DNA of 64,000 nucleotides from Sporosarcina highlanderae. Its GTDB lineage: Bacteria > Bacillota > Bacilli > Bacillales_A > Planococcaceae. The notes under the pieces were generated by a model. The model ran no database searches, was not told the DNA's origin, and saw only the letters and a program-made list of their open reading frames with translations. Shown here piece after piece: positions 1 through 8,123 of the stretch. The stretch spans positions 1 through 64,000 of the forward strand of contig NZ_JAROCC010000008.1 of the NCBI RefSeq assembly GCF_030433715.1. The letters run 5' to 3'. How positions within the stretch are numbered: the stretch's first letter is position 1; every line of letters starts with the position of its first letter. Position numbers and translations under genes: made by a program.

Positions 1-105
1 CACGGAAAGCGTCCGCTCGGAACGAAAATCAACAGTTCCAGCATAAGCCCTCGTAAGTGGACTTTTTCAGTGGCCTCTAAAGACGCCCGGGGCTTTTTTT
101 TGTTA
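1..105. repeat. Remnant of a dispersed intergenic repeat, with a T-run at its end
   Basis: No reading frame with a ribosome binding site is visible. Read on the minus strand, bases 1-38 resemble the non-coding element (ending in a GGACGCTTTCC-type core) that I remember being scattered through Bacillaceae and Planococcaceae genomes. The stretch around 60-78 and the T-run at 93-101 look like the end of such an element or a weak terminator for a gene outside the window. The match is from memory only. Confidence 0.4.
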
Positions 106-113
106 TAAGGTGC

Positions 114-142
114 TTATCAGAATGTTGCAAGTATGGTATAGT
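114..142 (+). promoter_or_regulatory. SigA-type promoter of the SCP2-domain gene
   Basis: A -35 box TTATCA (114-119), a 17-bp spacer and a -10 box TATAGT (137-142) are visible. The expected start is near 149, which leaves a leader of about 36 bases before the ATG at 185. Confidence 0.6.
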
Positions 143-159
143 GAGTGAATAATCACTCA
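142..159. promoter_or_regulatory. FadR (TetR-type) operator-like palindrome
   Basis: TGAGTGAATAATCACTCA is a 7+7 bp inverted repeat with a 4-bp centre. It overlaps the end of the -10 box and the expected transcription start. The layout matches the Bacillus FadR (YsiA) operator, TGAATGANTANTCATTCA, which represses fatty-acid beta-oxidation genes until long-chain acyl-CoA binds. Regulation by FadR is inference from this similarity and from the lipid-binding product downstream. Confidence 0.6.
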
Positions 160-184
160 TTTATTTTTAGGGATGGTGTTTGGA

Positions 185-532
185 ATGAATCTTGTAGAGA
201 TGAGCATGGAAGAAATTTGGGCGGAAATCGACAAACAATTGAATGAAAACCGTGGTCCCATCGAAGGCATGAACACAACCTACTCTTTAGAATTAACCGG
301 CGAAGAAGGCGGCATGTACGGACTTAAATTTTCGGACGGGAAAGCCGAAATTGTGAAGGGCGATTTAGGCGAAATCGACTGCGCTTTGAAAATGAGCGTC
401 GGAGATTTCAAGAAATTGTTAGCCGGCAATTTGAATTCGACCGCTTCATTCATGATGGGGAAATTGAAAGTGAAAGGTAATATCGGGTTAGCTTTGAAGC
501 TTGAAAACTTGTTGAAACAATACCAGTTCTGA
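185..532 (+). CDS. SCP2 sterol-carrier domain protein
   Basis: This small 115-residue soluble protein consists of a single SCP2-like fold, a hydrophobic pocket that binds fatty acids, acyl-CoA or other lipids. Typical features are the N-terminal helical part, the central LKFSDGKAEIVKGD stretch (strand-turn-strand) and the GNLNSTASFMMGKLKVKG segment near residues 78-95, which is the classic 'M-x-G-K-L-x-x-x-G' end of the family. I prefer the ATG at 185, with GGGATGGTG upstream, to the ATG at 173, which has no spaced binding site. The gene is monocistronic, with a SigA promoter overlapped by a FadR-like operator. This suggests a role in fatty-acid handling or beta-oxidation, but the exact ligand cannot be read from the sequence. 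Confidence 0.85.
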   Translation: MNLVEMSMEEIWAEIDKQLNENRGPIEGMNTTYSLELTGEEGGMYGLKFSDGKAEIVKGDLGEIDCALKMSVGDFKKLLAGNLNSTASFMMGKLKVKGNIGLALKLENLLKQYQF

Positions 533-540
533 TTTTTCAC

Positions 541-569
541 CGGCTCTTTCAAGGGTCGCTTATTTTTTA
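541..569 (+). terminator. Possible weak terminator after the SCP2 gene
   Basis: A GGCTCTT/AAGGGTC hairpin with wobble pairs lies just ahead of a T-rich stretch. The stem is short, so confidence is limited. Confidence 0.45.
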
Positions 570-657
570 TTCCAAAAAGACTTCCTTATTTTCTAATTAT
601 AGATTAGTATATACATGTGTCTTTACAACTATCATGATTAAAAAGGAGCTTGGGGAA

Positions 658-1260
658 ATGACAAAGAATAATATGTGGTCATTGAAACTTTCAACTGCCG
701 CGTTAGTATTAATTCCTGCTGCGGTCGGTATCAATTTCCTTGGAAAGTTATTTGCAAGTTTACTAAAGCTGCCATTATGGGTGGACTCCATAGGAACTGT
801 CCTATCCAGTATGCTTGCGGGTCCGGTTGTTGGTGCGATTGCCGGTATCGTCAATAATCTCGTCTATGGATTTACAACCGATCCCGTTTCTTTTGTATAC
901 GCGATCACCTCAGCCGTCATCGGTTTAGTTGCGGGGATCATGGCTTATAAAGGCTGGATCTCGAATGTTGGGAAAGCCATTGTCCTTGGGCTTGTCGTCG
1001 GTTTAATCGCTGCTACTGTTTCAACGCCCCTTAATATCATGTTCTGGGAAGGGACGACAGGAAACGTATGGGGTGATGCATTGTTCGCTGCAATGCTTGC
1101 GAAGGATATGCCCCTTTGGCTGGCATCGTTTGCGGATAGCATTGTCGTAGATGTACCCGACAAAATTGTCACTGTCCTGCTTAGTTTCCTGATCTTTAAA
1201 GGTCTGCCGAAAAATGTAAAAAACATGTATGACAATACAGGTGAAATTGAACGGCTCTAA
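658..1260 (+). CDS. ECF transporter substrate-binding S component
   Basis: This roughly 200-residue integral membrane protein has about six hydrophobic segments. It is followed directly by an EcfT-type permease and a double ATPase, the standard order of a dedicated energy-coupling-factor vitamin or cofactor importer. The segment LWVDSIGTVLSSMLAGPVVG and the following VNNLVYG are typical of the S-component superfamily. The start at 658 is chosen because AAGGAG lies nine bases upstream; an ATG at 634 has no binding site. The substrate is unknown. No riboswitch was found in front of the gene, so thiamin, cobalamin or other ligands cannot be assigned. Confidence 0.8.
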   Translation: MTKNNMWSLKLSTAALVLIPAAVGINFLGKLFASLLKLPLWVDSIGTVLSSMLAGPVVGAIAGIVNNLVYGFTTDPVSFVYAITSAVIGLVAGIMAYKGWISNVGKAIVLGLVVGLIAATVSTPLNIMFWEGTTGNVWGDALFAAMLAKDMPLWLASFADSIVVDVPDKIVTVLLSFLIFKGLPKNVKNMYDNTGEIERL

Positions 1261-1284
1261 GAGATTTCTGTGGGAGGTTTTGGA

Positions 1285-2052
1285 ATGACCAACATGACAT
1301 TGTATGTAAAAAAGGATTCGCCCGTCCATTCGGTGGATCCACTGACAAAGCTATTATTCGCATTTTATTCCATAACTTTGACATACATCGTTTCAAGCCA
1401 CCTGTCTGTTTTACTGATCCTTTTAAGTACATTAATTATTCTACTTGCCGGCAAAGTGTTTAAATACATCTTGCCGGTAATTGGTGTTAGTTTCCTACTG
1501 ATACTCTCCATTATCATTGTCCAAGGTTTTTTTCATCCCACCCGAGCAACGGTCCTCTTTGAAGTCGGCCCAATTTCTATTTATAAAGAAGGTTTTTTGA
1601 TCGCATTTTTAATCGCTCTTCGCGTCATTAATATGGTAGCCGCTTTCGGGGTGCTCATCCTAACGACAAAACCGGATGATTTAGTGGACTCATTGCTCCG
1701 TAAAGGGCTATCTCCAAGATTCGGCTATGTGTTACTTTCTGTCTTGCAGATTATTCCGCAAATGGCCTCCTTAACCGGTAAAATTACGGATGCTCAACGT
1801 GCTCGTGGAATGGAGACGGAAGGCGGATTATGGATGCGGTTCAAATCGTTCATTCCCCTTTTGGGACCTGTTGTCTTAAATTCATTGAGTGAAACACGGG
1901 AGCGATCCATCGCTCTTGAAATACGCGGATTCAATGCCAAAGGACAGCGGACATTTATACGTGAAACCGAATTCTATCAATATGGTCTGTTTTTGAAGAT
2001 TTTAATGACTGTTATTTTTATAGCTGTCGTCGTTTGGAGGTTCGTTTCATGA
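1285..2052 (+). CDS. ECF transporter transmembrane component EcfT
   Basis: This 255-residue membrane protein belongs to the EcfT/CbiQ family, which links the substrate-binding S component to the ATPases. The first coupling motif Ala-Arg-Gly is visible at about residues 173-175 (AQRARGME). The second is the variant Ile-Arg-Gly near residues 213-215 (ALEIRGFN). The start at 1285 is preceded by GGGAGG; an in-frame GTG at 1270 would overlap that site. The stop codon overlaps the next start (ATGA at 2049-2052), showing translational coupling to the ATPase gene. Confidence 0.88.
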   Translation: MTNMTLYVKKDSPVHSVDPLTKLLFAFYSITLTYIVSSHLSVLLILLSTLIILLAGKVFKYILPVIGVSFLLILSIIIVQGFFHPTRATVLFEVGPISIYKEGFLIAFLIALRVINMVAAFGVLILTTKPDDLVDSLLRKGLSPRFGYVLLSVLQIIPQMASLTGKITDAQRARGMETEGGLWMRFKSFIPLLGPVVLNSLSETRERSIALEIRGFNAKGQRTFIRETEFYQYGLFLKILMTVIFIAVVVWRFVS

Positions 2053-3725
2053 ATGCCCTAACTGTTAAGAACTTGAAATATAAGTACCCCGATAGTTCAA
2101 ATTTAGCGCTGAATGATATTTCATTCACGGTGAAAAAAGGAGAATTCATTGGGATTGCTGGGATGAATACAGCTGGAAAGACAACATTATGTTATGCACT
2201 CTGCGGGCTTGTCCCCCACTTTTTCAAAGGGGCGTATGGCGGTGAAGTGCTCATTGGCGACATGAATGTTTTATCGAATGAAATCAGCGATATTGCAGCA
2301 AAAGTAGGGCTTGTTTTTGAAAATCCATTTTCCCAAATGACCGGGGCAAAACTTACGGTCTATGATGAAATCGCTTTTGGATTGGAAAATTACGGAGTAT
2401 CACGTGAAGATATGCATAAGCGAATCCAAAAGACTATGCAATTGCTTGATATTGAACACTTGCGGAATAAAAACCCGTTTTCATTGTCGGGGGGCCAAAT
2501 GCAGCGGGTGGCGCTTGCAAGTGTTATTGCGATGCAACCTGATATTCTCATCCTTGACGAACCAACTTCCCAATTGGACCCCGAAGGCGCCGAAGAAGTG
2601 TTCCGTGTTGTCGAAAGACTTGCTGAAGGCGGAATGACAATCATTATGGTGGAACAGAAATTGGAGAAATTGGCTGCATATGCGGATCGGATTTTATTGT
2701 TGCATGAAGGAAAATTAGTCCAGTATGGAACGCCTTCAGAAGTCTTTCTTAGAGAGGACTTAGGTCGATTCGGAGTCGAACCACCTATGTATGTTAAGGT
2801 TGCACGGGCACTCGGACTGAGAAATGAAAAGACGGGGCTTTACCCAATTAGATTAGAGGAAATGCCTACGGAACTTGAGTTGCAGTTTCAAAAGATGGAT
2901 GAGTCAGCTGCAAACTTGCAAAAGACTCCTGAAATAATTGTCCGCGACCTTCATTTCGGTTACGAAAAAGGAGGTCGCGTCATCAAAGGACTGAATTTGT
3001 CATTACGCGGTGAGCCGATAGCGATTATCGGCCAAAACGGGGCTGGAAAAACGACATTTGTGAAATTACTAAAGGCTTTATTGAATCCACAACAAGGAGA
3101 AATCCTCATAAACGGCATCCGTACGGCCGATTCGACAGCGGCCAATTTAGCAAAGCATATCGGCCTCATCTTCCAGAATCCGAACGACCAGATTTTTAAA
3201 AATAAAGTGTTGGATGAAGTGATGTTCGGCCCGCTGAATATCGGCCAATCATATGAGACTGCATTGGCCAATGCCAAAGCGATGCTTGAACTTGTGGGAC
3301 TCGTAGATAAAGAAAAGGAAAATCCATATGATTTAAGTCTTGCGGAGCGTAAAATGATTGCTATGGCGTCAATCCTTGCGATGGATACAGAAATCGTCAT
3401 TTTCGATGAGCCGACGATGGGACAGGATTTCAAAGGCAAGTCGAAAGTGATAGAAATTATCCAATCACTTTATAAACAAGGGAAACTGGTCATCTGCATT
3501 TTACACGACATGGATTTCGTAGCTGAAACGTTTGGAAAGACGATTATTTTCAGCAACGGGCAAATGCTTTTTGACGGACCGACCCGTGTCGCATTCGGCG
3601 AAGAAAAGGCACTTAGAGATGCCAAGGTCGAACAGCCACATATTACTCAAATCATTAAGAAGTTGGGATACTCCGAAATTATACTAAAAGAATCCGAATT
3701 GGGAACTGCCACTTCGTCTATATGA
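2049..3725 (+). CDS. ECF transporter double ATPase (fused EcfA-EcfA')
   Basis: This protein of about 558 residues contains two complete ABC ATPase domains in tandem. The first has Walker A GMNTAGKTT near residue 38, signature LSGGQMQRV near 146 and Walker B ILILDEPT near 169. The second has Walker A GQNGAGKTT near 327, but its signature is LSLAERKMIA near 428 instead of LSGGQ, followed by Walker B IVIFDEPT near 452. The two ATP sites are therefore unequal. It powers the importer formed with the two upstream genes. The start at 2049 overlaps the EcfT stop and has GGAGG eight bases upstream. Confidence 0.92.
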   Translation: MNALTVKNLKYKYPDSSNLALNDISFTVKKGEFIGIAGMNTAGKTTLCYALCGLVPHFFKGAYGGEVLIGDMNVLSNEISDIAAKVGLVFENPFSQMTGAKLTVYDEIAFGLENYGVSREDMHKRIQKTMQLLDIEHLRNKNPFSLSGGQMQRVALASVIAMQPDILILDEPTSQLDPEGAEEVFRVVERLAEGGMTIIMVEQKLEKLAAYADRILLLHEGKLVQYGTPSEVFLREDLGRFGVEPPMYVKVARALGLRNEKTGLYPIRLEEMPTELELQFQKMDESAANLQKTPEIIVRDLHFGYEKGGRVIKGLNLSLRGEPIAIIGQNGAGKTTFVKLLKALLNPQQGEILINGIRTADSTAANLAKHIGLIFQNPNDQIFKNKVLDEVMFGPLNIGQSYETALANAKAMLELVGLVDKEKENPYDLSLAERKMIAMASILAMDTEIVIFDEPTMGQDFKGKSKVIEIIQSLYKQGKLVICILHDMDFVAETFGKTIIFSNGQMLFDGPTRVAFGEEKALRDAKVEQPHITQIIKKLGYSEIILKESELGTATSSI

Positions 3726-3742
3726 CTGTATTGGAAATTTTT

Positions 3743-3772
3743 GGTTCTACTTCCACTTAAGGGGTAGAACCC
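3743..3772 (+). terminator. Hairpin after the ECF operon
   Basis: An 8-bp stem GGTTCTAC/GTAGAACC closes a loop of about 14 bases downstream of the ATPase stop. No T-run follows, so it may be an RNA-stabilising hairpin and not a true intrinsic terminator. Confidence 0.4.
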
Positions 3773-3849
3773 TTGTCAACTCTATATTTGTCACATATAA
3801 TAAAGATAGAAAGTATTTTATAAAAATACGGTGGAAGAAGGGACCCAAT

Positions 3850-5424
3850 TTGTTCAAAGATCAGCGGTTTGTTGATTATAATGCACCTAAGTTTCGGAAA
3901 GATTTGCTTTCAGGGATCACTGTAGGTATCGTAGCCATTCCACTCGGGATGGCTTTTGCAATTGCTTCAGGCGTTAAACCCGAATATGGTTTATACACAA
4001 CGATCATTGCCGGGTTCCTCGTTGCGTTATTAGGAGGTTCGCGCTTTCAAATCGCGGGACCTACGGGCGCATTCATCCCCATTCTATTAGCAATCGTCCT
4101 TCAATATGGCTATGAGGATCTTTTAATTGCCGGATTCCTTGCAGGTATTTTCCTTGTCATAATGAGCTATTTAGGTGTCAGCAACCTTATTCATTTCGTG
4201 CCTCGATCCGTGACAATCGGCTTCACTTCAGGAATCGCAATTATTATATTCACAGGTCAGTTCGGGAATTTCTTCGGACTCTCTGGTTTGGAAAGCAAGG
4301 AATTCTTCCATGAAAATATGATTGACGTAGCAAAACACCTGCATACAATTAATCTATATAGTGTTCTTATAGCAGTCATAGGCCTATCTATGATTTTCAT
4401 ATTGCCCAAAATAGCTCCACGGCTACCTGTATTACTTGTTGCGCTATTGATCCCAACGATTATATCTGTCCTATTATTTCCGGGAAAAGTTGAGACGATC
4501 GGTACGGCATTCGGTGGAATTCCGCAAACATTGCCAAGCTTCCAGTTACCTAAGATCACGCTGTCGAAGTTAGTGACCTTATGGCAGCCTGCGTTGATCA
4601 TCGCTGCGTTAGGCGCAATCGAATCTCTGTTGTCGGCAGTTGTTGCAGACGGAATGAAAGAAGGAAAGAAACATGATTCCAAGCGGGAACTGTTCGGACA
4701 GGGAATTGCCAATATCGTTTCGCCATTATTCGGCGGTATTCCAGCAACCGGCGCGATAGCCCGGACAGCGACGAATATCCGGTCAGGCGCCGTCAGCCCT
4801 GTTTCTGGCATCGTTCAAAGTGTTTTCGTACTCTTATTCCTTTTATTGTTCGCGCCTTACGCTTCCTATATTCCTTTGGCAGCGATGGCCCCTATTCTGA
4901 TGTTTGTCGCCTGGAATATGAGCGCAAGGAAAGCGTTTGTTCATATTTTATCCATCAGATCCAGCGATTCAATCGTACTGGTTACAACATTCTTACTTAC
5001 TATTTTCATCAACCTTACAGTTGCTGTACAAATTGGTATCCTGCTGTCGGCTTTGTCATTCCTGCGTAAAATGAGTGGAAAGTTAGATATTTCTGTTGGT
5101 AAACTTTCCGATGTAGAGGTTCATAAATTCGGAGAAGATGTGACGAAGTTTATTATGGATGGCCCTTTATTCTTTGGTACTGCAAAGGCGTTTGAGGATA
5201 AAATGCCAGGCATTCTTTCAAAGGGAACAAGCAAAGTCATTTTGGATTTGGAACATCTTTCAATGATTGACGCCACAGGGGAGGCCGCATTGTTTACATT
5301 ATTGGACGATGCCGATAAAAAGAATGTGAAGATAATCGTTAAGAAGTTACCAAAGCAGAAGCTTGCCATGTTTAAGAAGAGCGGATTGCATGATCGTATC
5401 GGAGAAGAGAATTTCTTTATGTGA
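3850..5424 (+). CDS. SulP family anion transporter with STAS domain
   Basis: This 524-residue protein has many membrane segments in the first ~410 residues and a C-terminal cytoplasmic STAS domain, the layout of SulP (SLC26) transporters for sulfate, bicarbonate or other anions. The N-terminal stretch LLSGITVGIVAIPLGMAFA and the following YGLYTTIIAGF are typical of the family. The STAS part is recognised by VILDLEHLSMIDATGEAAL near residues 465-485. The reading frame opens with TTG at 3850 behind AAGGGA. The substrate cannot be decided from sequence alone. The gene stands alone, closed by a strong bidirectional terminator. Confidence 0.9.
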   Translation: MFKDQRFVDYNAPKFRKDLLSGITVGIVAIPLGMAFAIASGVKPEYGLYTTIIAGFLVALLGGSRFQIAGPTGAFIPILLAIVLQYGYEDLLIAGFLAGIFLVIMSYLGVSNLIHFVPRSVTIGFTSGIAIIIFTGQFGNFFGLSGLESKEFFHENMIDVAKHLHTINLYSVLIAVIGLSMIFILPKIAPRLPVLLVALLIPTIISVLLFPGKVETIGTAFGGIPQTLPSFQLPKITLSKLVTLWQPALIIAALGAIESLLSAVVADGMKEGKKHDSKRELFGQGIANIVSPLFGGIPATGAIARTATNIRSGAVSPVSGIVQSVFVLLFLLLFAPYASYIPLAAMAPILMFVAWNMSARKAFVHILSIRSSDSIVLVTTFLLTIFINLTVAVQIGILLSALSFLRKMSGKLDISVGKLSDVEVHKFGEDVTKFIMDGPLFFGTAKAFEDKMPGILSKGTSKVILDLEHLSMIDATGEAALFTLLDDADKKNVKIIVKKLPKQKLAMFKKSGLHDRIGEENFFM

Positions 5425-5430
5425 TAAATA

Positions 5431-5469
5431 AAATGCCGCCACACATACAAATCGTGTGGCGGCATTTTT
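5431..5469. terminator. Bidirectional terminator
   Basis: AAATGCCGCCACAC pairs perfectly with GTGTGGCGGCATTT across a short loop, with T-runs on either strand. It separates the convergent SulP and M20 amidohydrolase genes. Confidence 0.9.
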
Positions 5470-6575
5470 CATTCTAAAAACGTTGCCTTTGCCAATGTCG
5501 CAGCTAACACCCTTGCCCCTCTATCTAAAGCATCATGATTGAACGTCATCTTCGGATGATGGAGGCCAGGTCCAAGGTCGGCCCCCACGCCAATCATCGC
5601 CGCCTTGATCTCCGGTCGGTGAATCGTGTAAAAATGAAAGTCATCACTTCCAGATGTAATAATGGCAGGTGATAATCCTTCTGCACCAACCTCTTCCATA
5701 ATGCCTTCATTCGCGATCAAAGCCGCCTCTTCCGAAACTTCCGCAGCAGGAGTGTAATCTGACCAATTCACTTCAATTTCAACATTATGCAGACTTGCTA
5801 TGGAGCGGATGCCAGTATCGATGCGTTCCTTCAACTCTTCCAATACAGCATTAGACTGCGCTCGTACATCAACCGCAAACACCGCGTTACCAGGAATGAT
5901 ATTCAAGCTCTCCCCGCCCGCTTGGATCTTTGTCATCTTTGCAGAATAGGCTTCGTAAGGTGAGAAATGTATTGATTTAATGAATGAAGCTATAGCAAAT
6001 ATCGGATCAAGTGCATTCTTACCCTGTTGTGGGCGCGCGCCATGGGCATCCTCACCAGTTACCTTTGCTTCAAGGAAAATCGCCGCTCCATGATGAATAG
6101 CGGGTGACACTTTACCGAACGGAATTTCCTCCTTTGGTCGAAGATGGACGCCGAACAGATGCGATACCCCGTCAACTGCTCCCCTTTCAATCATCGAAAT
6201 GGCGCCATTGCCCTTCTCCTCTGCAGGTTGGAAGATAAAACGGATGCGGCCACCAAGTTCCTGCTCCCTCAAGTAAGCAAGCGCTCCTAAGACCATTGAA
6301 ATATTGGCGTCATGTCCACATGAATGATTGGCACGGAAAACGCCATCAACCTCTTGCCAAAGGGCGTCAATATCGGCACGAACGGCAATAATCCGATCAC
6401 CTTCACCGATTTCCGCCACAGCCCCAGTTACATCATCGAAAGTATGATGCTGCACACCCATTCCCGTCAGGATTTCAGAAATCTTTTTCGTCGTTTTAAT
6501 TTCCTTCCAACTGATTTCAGGATTTTTATGAAAGTGGTCGAACCACTCTCCGATTTGTTCATTGATCAACATCAC
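5469..6575 (-). CDS. M20 family amidohydrolase
   Basis: This 368-residue enzyme belongs to the M20D-type metal-dependent amidohydrolases (N-acyl amino acid, hippurate or IAA-amino acid hydrolase group). Visible are the metal-binding core HSCGHDA near residue 82-88, the glutamate pair in PAEEKGNGA, the dimerisation-domain HG..RPQQGKNALDP segment and a late metal ligand in HHPKMTFNHDAL. A motif ADIDALWQEVDG, with Trp in place of the usual Pro, resembles Bacillus AmhX-type proteins. It is cytosolic, as no signal peptide is seen. The true substrate is unknown. Confidence 0.85.
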   Translation of the reverse strand: MMLINEQIGEWFDHFHKNPEISWKEIKTTKKISEILTGMGVQHHTFDDVTGAVAEIGEGDRIIAVRADIDALWQEVDGVFRANHSCGHDANISMVLGALAYLREQELGGRIRFIFQPAEEKGNGAISMIERGAVDGVSHLFGVHLRPKEEIPFGKVSPAIHHGAAIFLEAKVTGEDAHGARPQQGKNALDPIFAIASFIKSIHFSPYEAYSAKMTKIQAGGESLNIIPGNAVFAVDVRAQSNAVLEELKERIDTGIRSIASLHNVEIEVNWSDYTPAAEVSEEAALIANEGIMEEVGAEGLSPAIITSGSDDFHFYTIHRPEIKAAMIGVGADLGPGLHHPKMTFNHDALDRGARVLAATLAKATFLE

Positions 6576-6632
6576 AATCTCTCCAATCCCCGTCTATCTT
6601 CTCTATAAAGAATAGCTTACCTCGGCAAAGAA

Positions 6633-6654
6633 AAAAAGCCGGATTTTTCCGGCT
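6633..6654 (-). terminator. Terminator of the glycosyltransferase gene
   Basis: On the minus strand AAGCCGGA pairs with TCCGGCTT and is followed by seven T's, just past the stop codon at 6655. Confidence 0.85.
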
Positions 6655-7758
6655 TCACGATTTCTTCATTCGTGTCTTTTCAATCTCTTCATAAATCGTC
6701 ATTAATCGTTTTGCGATCACTTCATAAGAGTGGTTCGCCGCTGTACGCTGCATCACATTACATCTTTTGTCTTCCGGTTCTGATAAAGCCTGAATTAAGC
6801 CTTCCGCAAGTGATTGCGGATTTTTTGGTTCAACAAGGATTCCCGCTCCATCCGAAAGTAAATACGAAAGCCCACCAACATCCGTGCCGACAACAGAAGT
6901 ACCAACCGCCATTGCTTCGAGTGCCACGAGGCCAAATCCTTCATGATGGGAAGGTAAAACGAAAACGTCAGCCGCCGCAATCCATTTGGCAATTTCCTTT
7001 TGCGGCATTGGCAGATGATGAATGATCCGGACATCATTATCAAGCAAACGCTTGGCAAAAATATGCATGAATGCTTCGTCTTTATCGGACCCAATCATAT
7101 GAAGTTTTGCGACCGGATATTTTTCTTGGATAATTTTGAAAGCGTCAACCAACTCAAGGACGCCTTTTGCCTCAATCATATTTCCGACGAATAAAAGCGT
7201 TTTTTCATTCTCCGGAATATTAAGTTCCTGCCTCGCTTTAGATTTCTGCATCGGTTTAAACACTTCTTTATCAACACCCATGCTCATTACATGAACACGC
7301 TTTTGATCCACACCAAACCGCTCAATGACGTCCTTCTTCAGTCGGTCCCCTACTACGATGACAGCGTCAGCACCTTGAAGGATTTTCTGCGTAGCTGCAC
7401 GAATCTTTTCATTCTTTGCCGCCATCTTGTCGATATCCCCGCCGTGGACAGTGACGACATATGGCAAACGAAAAAGTTTCTTCCCTATCAAAGAAAGAAC
7501 GCCTGTCGGAAAGGCGTAATGTGCATGTGTCAATGTAGTTCTACGCTTATCCCCTATCATGTGCATCATTGACCGGATAAACCAGAAGAGGTATTTCTTC
7601 AAATTGGGAAGTTTTCCTTTTGCCGGATCTGTAATTGCAACAACCTCTACATCCAGCCCTTTGGATCGTAGAAGCTCCACTTGATTCTTCACAAAAATAC
7701 CGTATGTCGGGTGTTTTTGAGTCGGGTACATATTGCTGAATATCATTATTTTTTGCAT
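6655..7758 (-). CDS. Glycosyltransferase family 4
   Basis: This 367-residue GT-B fold glycosyltransferase has an acceptor-binding N-terminus starting IMIFSNMYPTQKHPTYGIFV and the donor-binding C-terminal half. The E-x7-E motif is in HHEGFGLVALEAMAVG near residues 267-282. Such enzymes transfer a sugar from a nucleotide donor in the synthesis of teichoic or teichuronic acids, exopolysaccharide or glycolipids. The acceptor is not predictable here because no other polysaccharide genes are adjacent. It is cytoplasmic or membrane-associated. A TATAAT with an extended TG lies 55-60 bases upstream on the minus strand. Confidence 0.85.
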   Translation of the reverse strand: MQKIMIFSNMYPTQKHPTYGIFVKNQVELLRSKGLDVEVVAITDPAKGKLPNLKKYLFWFIRSMMHMIGDKRRTTLTHAHYAFPTGVLSLIGKKLFRLPYVVTVHGGDIDKMAAKNEKIRAATQKILQGADAVIVVGDRLKKDVIERFGVDQKRVHVMSMGVDKEVFKPMQKSKARQELNIPENEKTLLFVGNMIEAKGVLELVDAFKIIQEKYPVAKLHMIGSDKDEAFMHIFAKRLLDNDVRIIHHLPMPQKEIAKWIAAADVFVLPSHHEGFGLVALEAMAVGTSVVGTDVGGLSYLLSDGAGILVEPKNPQSLAEGLIQALSEPEDKRCNVMQRTAANHSYEVIAKRLMTIYEEIEKTRMKKS

Positions 7759-7813
7759 CTATTTTCATCCCATCTTCAAATTCCATAATCATTTTCACGA
7801 TGAATTACCGACA

Positions 7814-7819
7814 ATTATA
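7814..7819 (-). promoter_or_regulatory. Extended -10 box upstream of the glycosyltransferase
   Basis: TATAAT on the minus strand is preceded by TGG (extended -10). The -35 region is poor. Placement 55-60 bases before the start codon fits a promoter. Confidence 0.45.
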
Positions 7820-8010
7820 CCATATACAACAAATCCTTGAACAATCTGCTTATCTTTTCCAGCAATATTACTGACATATTACAAGAAGCTTAATAGAATT
7901 ACAGTATTTCATCTATTATTATGTCGAAAAAGCTATTTTAATTGATTCAATGAATTTATTTATCAACTTAAAACGTTGGTATGAAAGCTTTTTTAGTGTT
8001 CTTTGTCAGC

Positions 8011-8038
8011 TGTAATCGTAACGTAATGCGACTGTAAC
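8011..8038 (+). promoter_or_regulatory. WalR-like triple repeat upstream of the NlpC/P60-SLH gene
   Basis: TGTAAT (8011-8016), CGTAAT (8022-8027, one mismatch) and TGTAAC (8033-8038) are spaced exactly 11 bp apart. The WalR box is two TGTWAH hexamers separated by 5 bp. WalKR activates peptidoglycan hydrolase genes in Bacillales. The rest of the intergenic region (7759-8123) shows nothing else that I can name. Confidence 0.65.
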
Positions 8039-8123
8039 CAAAATAGAGGTTTAAAAATGTTAGGATTGGTTCACAGACAAAGCACACCTATAGAAATGTG
8101 CGAAAGGGGAAATTGAGAAACAT

